DNA of 64,000 bases from CAWCDJ01 sp963796675 (GTDB taxonomy: Bacteria; Acidobacteriota; Terriglobia; Bryobacterales; Bryobacteraceae), in assembly GCA_963796675.1 (NCBI GenBank), contig CAWCMS010000008.1:496001-560000 (forward strand), written 5' to 3'. This document shows positions 1 to 7,492 of the stretch, piece after piece. Both the position numbers and the translations under genes were made by a program. Position 1 is the first letter of the stretch. Every line of letters starts with the position of its first letter. The notes beneath the pieces were generated by a model that made no database searches, had not been told where the DNA came from, and saw nothing but the letters and a program-made list of their open reading frames with translations.

Positions 1-67
1 ATCTCCGTAGCAGCGTCCATATGATTCAGCCTATACTGACCTTTAGGCTTAATCAAAGCGAAACCCA

Positions 68-1315
68 ATGAGGCGCGTTGTCATTACTGGAATCGGAGCT
101 GTGAGCCCCAATGGAATTGGGCGGGAACCCTTTTGGGAGGCTACCAAGTGCGGCCGGAGCGGAGTGCGCAGAATCAGCCGCTTCGATCCGTCTGGCTACG
201 CAGTCCAGGTCGCGGGACAAATTCCCGATGAATTCGACGAGAAGAAATACGTGGAGGTGAAAGACCGGCCTCACGTATCGCGCGCGGTGCCGCTGGCGAT
301 TGCCAGCGTGCAAGAAGCGGTGAGCGATGCGGGGCTCGACCCGTTCGCCATGTCGCGGGACGAACTGCGGCAGATCGGCGTACTGGTTGGCTCCGGCGGG
401 GGCAGCCAGGATTTCACGGAGGAGCAGTACCGCCTCTTCTACACTGGTCACCTGAAACAGTGCAGCGTCTACACGATCCCCACCGGGACCATTGGGACGC
501 TGGCGAGCGAAGTTTCCATGCGGTTCGGCTTCCGCGGCCTGAGCCACATCGTCTCCACCGGTTGCACGTCGTCTACCGATGCCATCGGCTATTCGTTCCG
601 GCATATCCGCTCGGGAGTGCTCAATACGATGATTGCGGGCGGCGTGGATTCGCCGATCGCTCCGCTCATCCTGCGCGGCTTCCAGTTGATGCGGATCATG
701 TCGACCCGCTGGAACCACGAGCCGCAGCGCGCTTCCCGGCCCTTTTCCCGCGATCGCGACGGCTTCGTGATCGCCGAGGGCGCCTGGTTCTTCGTGATGG
801 AGGAAATGGAGCAGGCTCTTGCGCGGGGCGCTCACATCTACGGAGAAGTGGGGGGCTATGGTTCGACGTGCGAGGCCTACCACCGCGTCCGCCTGGAAGA
901 GTGCGGCGAGGAGCCGGCGCGTGCCATCGGGATAGCGCTCGAAGAGGCAGGGATTCCCGGCGACGAGGTGCAGTACATCAACTACCACGGGACCTCGACC
1001 GAGCTCAACGACCGCATCGAAACCCGCGCGGTCAAGCTTGCCTTCAACGGCCACGCGTACCGCCTGGCGGGGTCGTCCCTCAAGAGCCTGATCGGGCATC
1101 CGCAGGGAGCCTGCGGGGCCGCCGGAGTGGCCGCCACCCTACTCGCCATGCGCGACGGCGTGGTTCCTCCTACCATCAACGTGGATGAACCGGATCCGGA
1201 TTGCGATCTCGATTATGTCCCGACGCCGGGACGCCGCCTCCTGATCGAGCACGCCGTGGCCAACTGCATTGCCTTCGGCAGCAAGAACTCGGCCCTGGTG
1301 CTCAACCGCGTCTGA
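68..1315 (+). CDS. beta-ketoacyl-ACP synthase II-like condensing enzyme
   Basis: A 415-residue thiolase-fold condensing enzyme of the FabF family, the expected length. The Cys-His-His triad is visible: Cys166 in STGCTSST, His307 in YHGTST, and His344 in IGHPQGACG with Lys339 just before it. It should perform decarboxylative Claisen condensation on ACP-bound substrates. The C-terminal gating segment, normally NSFGFGG, reads CIAFGSKN here, and Arg-rich segments follow the N-terminal TGIGAVSPNG motif. It may therefore be a specialised ketosynthase rather than the housekeeping FabF. Only 67 bases precede it, so any partner gene upstream is unseen. A minus-strand terminator hairpin begins at its stop codon. 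Confidence 0.85.
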   Translation: MRRVVITGIGAVSPNGIGREPFWEATKCGRSGVRRISRFDPSGYAVQVAGQIPDEFDEKKYVEVKDRPHVSRAVPLAIASVQEAVSDAGLDPFAMSRDELRQIGVLVGSGGGSQDFTEEQYRLFYTGHLKQCSVYTIPTGTIGTLASEVSMRFGFRGLSHIVSTGCTSSTDAIGYSFRHIRSGVLNTMIAGGVDSPIAPLILRGFQLMRIMSTRWNHEPQRASRPFSRDRDGFVIAEGAWFFVMEEMEQALARGAHIYGEVGGYGSTCEAYHRVRLEECGEEPARAIGIALEEAGIPGDEVQYINYHGTSTELNDRIETRAVKLAFNGHAYRLAGSSLKSLIGHPQGACGAAGVAATLLAMRDGVVPPTINVDEPDPDCDLDYVPTPGRRLLIEHAVANCIAFGSKNSALVLNRV

Positions 1316-1356
1316 AAAACAAAACCGGCGGGCGCTCGGAGGAAAACACCCGCCGG
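1315..1356 (-). terminator. Rho-independent terminator of the leftward cdaA-HDAC cluster
   Basis: The arms CCGGCGGG (1325-1332) and CCCGCCGG (1349-1356) form a perfect 8-bp stem. Read on the minus strand the hairpin is followed by TTTTGTTTTT (complement of 1315-1324), the expected U-tract. It lies 50 bases beyond the stop of the deacetylase-like gene and abuts the stop of the convergent ketosynthase. A second imperfect hairpin lies at about 1360-1387. Confidence 0.7.
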
Positions 1357-1405
1357 ATTGGTCCGCGGAACACGAGTTTCCGTGGAACCAGGCGTGAAAA
1401 ACCTG

Positions 1406-2317
1406 TCAATCCGTAAGACGTCCGACGAAAGTAGTTGGTTGCGAACCGCCCCGCGACCGGAGGGCTACACAGAAAGTTTGCGCGTGCGCCTGGGCGGTCC
1501 TTTCGATCGGTTCGGCATATCCGCCCCCCAAAGTGACCACCAGGGGCGCGCCCAGGCTCGTTGCCCATCCGAACACGGTGGCGTCCCGTTCCCGCAGACC
1601 TTCGGCCGAGAGCCGCAGGCGGCCCAGGCGATCACCTTCCAGACCGTCCACACCCGATTGATAGAAAAGGATTTCCGCCCCAAAATCGCGTATAGCCGGA
1701 AACAGGCCGCCGAGCCTCTCCAGGTATTCTGCGTCGCCGGTTCCGTCGGCCAGCCCGATATCGATACGGCTGCGCTGCTTGTGAAACGGGAAGTTGTTCT
1801 CTCCGTGCATGGAGACGGTCAGGACGCGCGGGTCGTCCTCGAAGATGGCGGCGGTCCCATCGCCCTGGTGGACATCCAGGTCGATGACCGCGGCGCGGCG
1901 CCCGGCCGTGCGGATAGCGACCGCCAGATCGTTGAATACGCAGAATCCGGAGCCTTCCGCGCGGAAGGCATGGTGGGTGCCGCCGGCGAGATTGCCGCCG
2001 AAGCCGGTCTCCAGAGCGTCGGCGGTCGCGGCGAGCGTGCCTCCCACCGATGCCAGGGTGCGGTGCACCAATTCCCGGGACCACGGAAATCCGATCCGGC
2101 GCATGATGCGCGAATCCACCGACCCGTCGAGGAATGCCCGCACGTATTCCGGATCGTGGGCCCGCTCGATCTCCGCGGGATCGGCAAATCTCGCGGGCGT
2201 CAATTCGAAGCCGCCGTGCGCCTCGAGCAATCCGCGGAGCAGCGCGTACTTGGCGACCGGAAACTTGTGGCCCGCGGGTAGCGGGAACGAGTAGTGGTCG
2301 CAGTAGTACAGCCGCAT
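1406..2317 (-). CDS. histone deacetylase / acetoin-utilisation (AcuC) family hydrolase
   Basis: A 303-residue arginase-fold zinc amidohydrolase of the class I/II histone-deacetylase family. Family signatures are in order: the His-His dyad in GGTHHAF, zinc ligands in DLDVHQGDGT, the later Asp in QSGVDGLEGD, and the catalytic-loop Tyr in TLGGGY. Bacterial members remove acyl groups from lysines or small amides; the substrate cannot be read from sequence. It starts 9 bases after glmM ends and is the last gene of the cdaA-ybbR-glmM cluster, just before a strong terminator, so it is probably co-transcribed with them. Confidence 0.85.
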   Translation of the reverse strand: MRLYYCDHYSFPLPAGHKFPVAKYALLRGLLEAHGGFELTPARFADPAEIERAHDPEYVRAFLDGSVDSRIMRRIGFPWSRELVHRTLASVGGTLAATADALETGFGGNLAGGTHHAFRAEGSGFCVFNDLAVAIRTAGRRAAVIDLDVHQGDGTAAIFEDDPRVLTVSMHGENNFPFHKQRSRIDIGLADGTGDAEYLERLGGLFPAIRDFGAEILFYQSGVDGLEGDRLGRLRLSAEGLRERDATVFGWATSLGAPLVVTLGGGYAEPIERTAQAHAQTFCVALRSRGGSQPTTFVGRLTD

Positions 2318-2325
2318 GGACGAAA

Positions 2326-3669
2326 CTACGAGGCGCCCATCGACCGCCGAATGGTCTCCGCGATGCTTTCGCTGAATGCCTCGACGTCCTTGAGGTCCGG
2401 CCCTTCCACCATTACGCGGGCCAGCGGCTCGGTTCCGGAAAACCGCACCAGCACGCGGCCCGATCCGGCGAAGGCTTCCTCCACGCGGCGGATCTCTTCG
2501 GCGACCGCGGGGACCTCCGTCAGCGCCTTTTTCTCCTTGACCCGCACGTTCACCAGCTTTTGCGGGAAGACGCGGAGATCGGCGGTGAGTTCGTCGAGGC
2601 CGGCGCCCGCGGTATGCGCGATTTCGAGCACCCGCAGCGCCGTCAGCATGCCGTCGCCCGTGGTGGCATAGTCGCGGAAGATGACGTGGCCGGACTGCTC
2701 GCCGCCGAGCGCGGCGCCTAACCGCACCATCTCTTCGAGCACGTATTTATCGCCCACCGGCGTTCGCACCATGCGGATGCCTTCGCGCCCCAGCGCCTTT
2801 TCGAGACCGAGGTTCGACATCACCGTGGCCACCACCGTATCGCCAGGCAGCCGGCCGGCGGCTTTCAATGCGCGGCCCACGGTCAGCAGCACGGCGTCTC
2901 CATCGACGATCTTGCCGCTGCGCGCGACGAAGATGGCGCGGTCCGCGTCGCCATCGAACGCCACTCCGAAATCCTGGCCGCCGGAGACAACTGCTTCCTG
3001 CAATTTGCCCAGATGCAGCGCCCCGCATCCCAGGTTGATGTTGCGGCCGTTCGGCTCCACGCAGATCGCCGTGACCGTGGCGCCGAGGCGCCGGAACAGC
3101 TCGGGAGCCAGCCGGTAGGCAGCGCCGTTGCCGCAATCGAGCGCCAGTTTCATCCCATCGAACCGCACCGCCGCCGACGATGCCAGGTAATCCGTATACT
3201 GCCGCGCCAGACTTTCATCCACCGTGAGGGTGACAGTGTGCGGCTCTTCGTGAGCTTCGCGAAGGCGCAGGATCTCCTGCTCGATCGTGTGCTCCTCCTC
3301 GTCGGGCAGTTTGAAGCCGCTATGGCTGAAAACTTTGAGGCCGTTGTCCTGGTAGGGATTGTGCGAGGCCGAAATCATGACCCCGGCCCGGAATGGGCCG
3401 GTACGCGTGAGGTATGCCACCCCCGGCGTCGTCACCACGCCGGCGAAGCGCACGCGTATGCCGCAGGTCTCAAGGCCCCCGGCCACGGTCGCGGCAATCC
3501 ACTCTCCGGATTCGCGGGTGTCCGTGCCGATCAGGATCTCCGCACCCGGCTCGGCCGCCGCCACGTCGCGGCCCAGGGCCACGCCGAATGCGAAGACCGT
3601 GCGCGGATCGAGCGGGTACTCTCCGGCCACTCCGCGAATTCCATCCGTTCCAAACAGCTCCTTACCCAA
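2326..3669 (-). CDS. glmM: phosphoglucosamine mutase
   Basis: A 447-residue alpha-D-phosphohexomutase that converts glucosamine-6-phosphate to glucosamine-1-phosphate, en route to UDP-GlcNAc for peptidoglycan and LPS. The phosphoserine loop is MISASHNPYQDNG, with the catalytic Ser at residue 102. The Mg-binding DGDADR, the sugar-binding GEQSGH and the C-terminal phosphate-binding RFSGTEP motifs are all present. Length and motifs are typical and the protein looks functional. It follows ybbR by 22 bases in the classic cdaA-cdaR-glmM order, in which GlmM can modulate the diadenylate cyclase in Firmicutes. Confidence 0.97.
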   Translation of the reverse strand: MGKELFGTDGIRGVAGEYPLDPRTVFAFGVALGRDVAAAEPGAEILIGTDTRESGEWIAATVAGGLETCGIRVRFAGVVTTPGVAYLTRTGPFRAGVMISASHNPYQDNGLKVFSHSGFKLPDEEEHTIEQEILRLREAHEEPHTVTLTVDESLARQYTDYLASSAAVRFDGMKLALDCGNGAAYRLAPELFRRLGATVTAICVEPNGRNINLGCGALHLGKLQEAVVSGGQDFGVAFDGDADRAIFVARSGKIVDGDAVLLTVGRALKAAGRLPGDTVVATVMSNLGLEKALGREGIRMVRTPVGDKYVLEEMVRLGAALGGEQSGHVIFRDYATTGDGMLTALRVLEIAHTAGAGLDELTADLRVFPQKLVNVRVKEKKALTEVPAVAEEIRRVEEAFAGSGRVLVRFSGTEPLARVMVEGPDLKDVEAFSESIAETIRRSMGAS

Positions 3670-3691
3670 GGTTCTCCTCCGTTATCATTGG

Positions 3692-4360
3692 TTACTTCTT
3701 CTTCATAGTGACCGAAACCGCGACCTGTGGGGACGTGTGAAAGCGCACGTAGGAGTCGCCCACGTATGCATTCACGCGAAACTCCGATGTCCCCAGCACG
3801 TTCGACACGTCGATCGGATCCGTCACCACTTGGTGTATCGTCGCGACGTGGTCCTCCGGACCCGAAACCTGCAACTCCGGCGGCACGATCGACCACTTCT
3901 CGACCACGTACCCGTTCTTATCTTCGCCTGTGAACCGGGGTATCACGCGAACGTTCTTGACCACGCGCCGGTCGAAGTCCAGCCGGACCTCCGAAGGGAT
4001 GGCGCGTATCAGCCGCAAGCCGCGTGCCAGTTTCACACCGCTGCTATTGATCGCGAAGGTGTGCTCGCCCGGCCGCACACCCGACATATCGAGGATCACC
4101 GCCGGCCGCAGCGCGCCATCGGAGATCCCCCGCAGTTCACCCGAAGAGCCGCGCAGTTCGAGCGAGACCTCGGTCACGGGCTCCGAGCTGATTTCGAGAT
4201 CGTCGGGCAGGTTCTTGTACTCCACCGGCGCCGTGGCGAAGGCTGCCATCTCCGGCTCCGAGGCCACCAGCGCCCACAGGATGATGGCGATCAACAGGGA
4301 AAGCAGCTTCCAGCCGGTATTCTCCACCAGAAACCTGCCGACCCACCGCAGTACTTTCAT
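3692..4360 (-). CDS. ybbR: YbbR-domain membrane protein (CdaR-like)
   Basis: A 222-residue protein with one N-terminal membrane anchor (about residues 15-33, LLSLLIAIILWALVAS) followed by about two YbbR-type beta-rich repeats exposed outside the membrane. CdaR regulates CdaA activity in Gram-positive bacteria. Its start overlaps the end of cdaA by four bases (ATGA), which supports translational coupling. It is shorter than the four-repeat Bacillus protein, as is common in Gram-negative relatives. Regulation of the cyclase is inferred from this gene order. Confidence 0.85.
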   Translation of the reverse strand: MKVLRWVGRFLVENTGWKLLSLLIAIILWALVASEPEMAAFATAPVEYKNLPDDLEISSEPVTEVSLELRGSSGELRGISDGALRPAVILDMSGVRPGEHTFAINSSGVKLARGLRLIRAIPSEVRLDFDRRVVKNVRVIPRFTGEDKNGYVVEKWSIVPPELQVSGPEDHVATIHQVVTDPIDVSNVLGTSEFRVNAYVGDSYVRFHTSPQVAVSVTMKKK

Positions 4361-5235
4361 GGCTGGTTCAACCTTTCGGTGGAGCGCGCCTCCTGGTCGG
4401 CGACGTCCGCGGAGGAGAGCGGGATATCGGCCGCGAACTCGTCGATGTGCATGGGTGTGGGCCGCTGCACTTCAAAATGGCGGTTGATGCGTTCCACCAG
4501 GTCGGGAATGCTCAGCCCCTGGATCAGGTCGCCGAACGCCGCTACGGAGATTCGGCCGGTCTCTTCGGAGACCACGATCGAAAGGCAGTCCGTCTCTTCG
4601 GTGATGCCGATGGCGGCGCGGTGCCGCGTGCCGAGCTTGCGCGAAAGGGCGGGGTTCGTGGTCAACGGCAGGAAGCAGGCCGCCGCGGCGATGCGGTCCT
4701 TCTGCACGATGACCGCGCCGTCGTGCAGCGGCAATCCCGGTTGAAAGATGGTGAGCAGCAGGTCGCGCGAGATGCGCGCGTCAAGCATCACGCCGCTTTC
4801 AATGAAAGTCCGCAGCCCGATATCGCGCTCCAGCACGATCAGCGCGCCGATCTTCTCTTCGGCCAGGCGCTCCACGGCGAACAGGATTTCGTTGACCGAC
4901 TCGGGCGCGCGATATCCTCCGGCCAGTCCGAACCATCGTTTGCGGCCAAGGCGGGCGAGCGTGCGGCGGATCTCCGACTGAAACAGGACGATGATCGCCA
5001 GCCCGATATACGGGACGATGAACGAGAGCAGCGAACGCAGCGCCTCCAGCCCCGCCCACGACGCCACTCCGTACAGCACCACCATGATGAGGATGCCGAT
5101 CAGAATGTGGCCGGCGCGCGTGCCCCGCACCACCATTAGAGCTTGATACACCAGGAACGCCACCAGGAGGATGTCGATCACCCCGGTCAGGTGCAGTCCC
5201 GGTAAAGAGGGCAGCATGGGCAAAAAAAGGAACAT
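4357..5235 (-). CDS. cdaA: membrane diadenylate cyclase CdaA
   Basis: A 292-residue enzyme that makes c-di-AMP from two ATP. Three hydrophobic helices occupy about residues 12-90. They are followed by a DAC (DisA_N) domain carrying the DGA motif at residues 172-174 and RHR at 204-206, the two catalytic signatures. It is the first gene of the leftward cluster with ybbR, glmM and an HDAC-like hydrolase. It is divergent from ribBA across a 94-base gap that must hold both promoters. c-di-AMP controls potassium and osmotic balance and wall homeostasis in other bacteria, which fits its pairing with glmM. Confidence 0.95.
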   Translation of the reverse strand: MFLFLPMLPSLPGLHLTGVIDILLVAFLVYQALMVVRGTRAGHILIGILIMVVLYGVASWAGLEALRSLLSFIVPYIGLAIIVLFQSEIRRTLARLGRKRWFGLAGGYRAPESVNEILFAVERLAEEKIGALIVLERDIGLRTFIESGVMLDARISRDLLLTIFQPGLPLHDGAVIVQKDRIAAAACFLPLTTNPALSRKLGTRHRAAIGITEETDCLSIVVSEETGRISVAAFGDLIQGLSIPDLVERINRHFEVQRPTPMHIDEFAADIPLSSADVADQEARSTERLNQP

Positions 5236-5329
5236 CGACGGATCTCAAAATCCGGAACAACGGTCCAGTTTTCATCTTAGCGTAGCAGCGCTTAGGTGGA
5301 TACCCAAGACCTAATGGATACAATGAATT

Positions 5330-6463
5330 ATGCCCTTCATTTCCGTTCCGGAGGCAATTGAGGAGATCCGCGGCGGGCGTATTCTGATCGTGGTGGACGA
5401 CGAGGATCGCGAAAACGAAGGCGACCTCACCATCGCCGCCGAAAAGGTCACGCCCGAGATCATCAATTTCATGGCCACTCACGGCCGCGGCCTGATCTGC
5501 CTCGCTCTGAACGCGGAGCGCTGCGACTACCTGCGGCTGCCGCTGATGAGCCCCACCAATACCTCGAACTTCGGAACGGCCTTCTGCGAATCGATCGACG
5601 CGCGCGACGGCGTGACCACCGGGATCTCCGCCGGCGATCGTGCCCGCACGATCCTCCAGACCATCGACCCCGATTGCCGGCCGGCCGATCTCGCCCGTCC
5701 TGGCCACGTCTTCCCCCTGCGCGCTCGCGAGGGCGGCGTGCTGGTGCGCGCGGGACAGACCGAGGCCGCGGTGGACCTATCCCGCATGGCCGGCATGACA
5801 CCCGCCGGCGTGATCTGCGAAATCATGAATGAAGACGGCACCATGGCGCGCGTGCCCGAACTCATCGAGTTCTGCACCCGGCATGGGCTGAAGATGATCT
5901 CGGTGGCGGAACTGATCCGCTACCGTCTGAAGAACGAGAAGTTCGTCCGCCGCGCCGCCGAAGGCTGCATCGACACCGAATTCGGCGAGTTCCGCACCAT
6001 CGCTTACACCACCGATCTGAACCCCGAATATCACCTGGCGCTGGTACGGGGAGAAGTCGCGGGCCGGGAAGATGTACTGGTCCGGATGCATTCGCGCTGC
6101 CTGTACGGCGACGTTTTCGGCTCGACCGCGTGCGACTGCAACCGCCTGGTCCGCAATTCGCTTCGCGCCATCGCCGAGGAGGGCAGCGGCGTGCTGGTCT
6201 ACCTGCACGAAAGCGGCCCGGGCTTCCGCATCGAACGGGAAACGGCCGCCGGTCCACGGATGGTTTCGCACGGCCGCGACTTCATGCACTACAAGGGCGA
6301 AGCGGGCCAGCGGCAACTCCAGCACGAACATGGCATTGGCGCCCAGATTCTGTCGGATCTGGGGCTCCACACCATACGGCTGCTCACCAACCATCCCCGG
6401 AAGATCGTTGCGCTGGAAGGTTTTGGCATCGAAATTGTTGATCAGGTGCCGGTAGGCCATTGA
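5330..6463 (+). CDS. ribBA: RibBA: DHBP synthase with degenerate GTP cyclohydrolase II domain
   Basis: A 377-residue two-domain riboflavin-pathway protein. Residues 1-200 form an intact 3,4-dihydroxy-2-butanone-4-phosphate synthase (DDEDRENEGDL, HGRGLICLAL, RPGHVFPLRAREGG). Residues 210-377 resemble GTP cyclohydrolase II and keep the zinc cysteines C257, C268 and C270 and the tail LLTNHPRKIVALEG. However, the usual RQEGR(G/N)IGL is replaced by HESGPGFR (293-300). The segment just before GIGAQIL that normally carries the catalytic Asp and Arg (DLRDY, DERDF) reads LQHEH (330-334). Loss of cyclohydrolase activity is inferred, as in the known RibBX-type proteins; a separate RibA would then be needed elsewhere. 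Confidence 0.9.
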   Translation: MPFISVPEAIEEIRGGRILIVVDDEDRENEGDLTIAAEKVTPEIINFMATHGRGLICLALNAERCDYLRLPLMSPTNTSNFGTAFCESIDARDGVTTGISAGDRARTILQTIDPDCRPADLARPGHVFPLRAREGGVLVRAGQTEAAVDLSRMAGMTPAGVICEIMNEDGTMARVPELIEFCTRHGLKMISVAELIRYRLKNEKFVRRAAEGCIDTEFGEFRTIAYTTDLNPEYHLALVRGEVAGREDVLVRMHSRCLYGDVFGSTACDCNRLVRNSLRAIAEEGSGVLVYLHESGPGFRIERETAAGPRMVSHGRDFMHYKGEAGQRQLQHEHGIGAQILSDLGLHTIRLLTNHPRKIVALEGFGIEIVDQVPVGH

Positions 6464-6524
6464 ACCCGAACTTTACAGGCCGGCTCTACGTTAATAAAGG
6501 GGAAAGGACCTCGTCCTGGATGTT

Positions 6525-7484
6525 ATGAACGCACGAACGCTGCTGACTACCACGACATTCGCCGCGCTGTTGACCGCGGCCCTGCCCGCGAAGGCCGCCG
6601 ACCCGCAGTTGCTCAACCTGGTTATGCCCGACGCCAAGGTACTGGCGGGCGTCAACGTAGATCAGGCGAAAACCACTCCGTTCGGCCAATATGTGCTGGG
6701 CCTCATGCAATCCTCGCAGAATCAGGATCTGCAGCAACTGGCGTCTCAGACCGGCTTCGACCCGACCCGCGACGTTCACGAAGTCCTGGTGGCCACCACC
6801 GGCGAACCTAAGAACCATGCGGGCCTGTTGGTGGCCCGGGGCACGTTCGACACCGCCAAAATCCTGACGGCGGCTACGCTGCATGGCGCCAAGACCACGA
6901 CTTATGGCGGCGTCACCCTCCTCACCGACCCCAAAGGCGAGAATGCTCTCGCATTCCTGAGTTCGACCATCGCGGCCGCGGGCGACCTGGCCAGCGTCGA
7001 GGGCGCCATCGACCGGCAGACCACGCCGGCGCCGCTGCCTGCCGCGCTGACGGTGCAGGTGAACCAGTGGAGCGGCTCGCAGGACGCCTGGGCGGTCTCA
7101 CTGATTCCGACCGCGTCGCTGACGGTCCCCAAGGGCGCGCCGGGATTGCCGGGCGTCGGCACACAGGGCTCGGGCGCGTTCCAAAGCATCCAGCAGGCAG
7201 CCGGCGGGGTCAAGTTCGGCGCCAATGTCGTGGTCACCGCGCAGGCGCAAGCCGACACCACACAAAATGCGCAGCAGATGGGCGATGCCCTGAAGCTTCT
7301 GGCCAGCCTGGCGCAGATGCAGAGCCAGAACAACGCCGGATTGAAGACGCTGCTGGCAAGTTTGACGATCGCTCCGCAGGGCAATCTACTGAACGTGTCG
7401 TTCACGATTCCGGAAGACCAGCTTCAGGAGATCATGAAGCCTCACGCCCGCGTGGCCCGGCACCTCGAACGGAAGATGCAGTAG
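6525..7484 (+). CDS. secreted protein of unknown function
   Basis: A 319-residue protein beginning with a clear Sec signal peptide (hydrophobic stretch to about residue 24, cleavage likely after AKA). The mature part is rich in Ala, Thr and Gln, has no cysteines and no membrane helix, and contains phrases such as MPDAKVLAGVNVDQAK and FDPTRDVHEVLVA. These suggest a repeated alpha/beta fold seen in secreted proteins of Acidobacteria that I cannot name with confidence. It stands alone between ribBA and the convergent addA, ending 8 bases before it. No catalytic motif is evident, so the function is unknown. Confidence 0.75.
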   Translation: MNARTLLTTTTFAALLTAALPAKAADPQLLNLVMPDAKVLAGVNVDQAKTTPFGQYVLGLMQSSQNQDLQQLASQTGFDPTRDVHEVLVATTGEPKNHAGLLVARGTFDTAKILTAATLHGAKTTTYGGVTLLTDPKGENALAFLSSTIAAAGDLASVEGAIDRQTTPAPLPAALTVQVNQWSGSQDAWAVSLIPTASLTVPKGAPGLPGVGTQGSGAFQSIQQAAGGVKFGANVVVTAQAQADTTQNAQQMGDALKLLASLAQMQSQNNAGLKTLLASLTIAPQGNLLNVSFTIPEDQLQEIMKPHARVARHLERKMQ

Positions 7485-7492
7485 CGCAGGCG

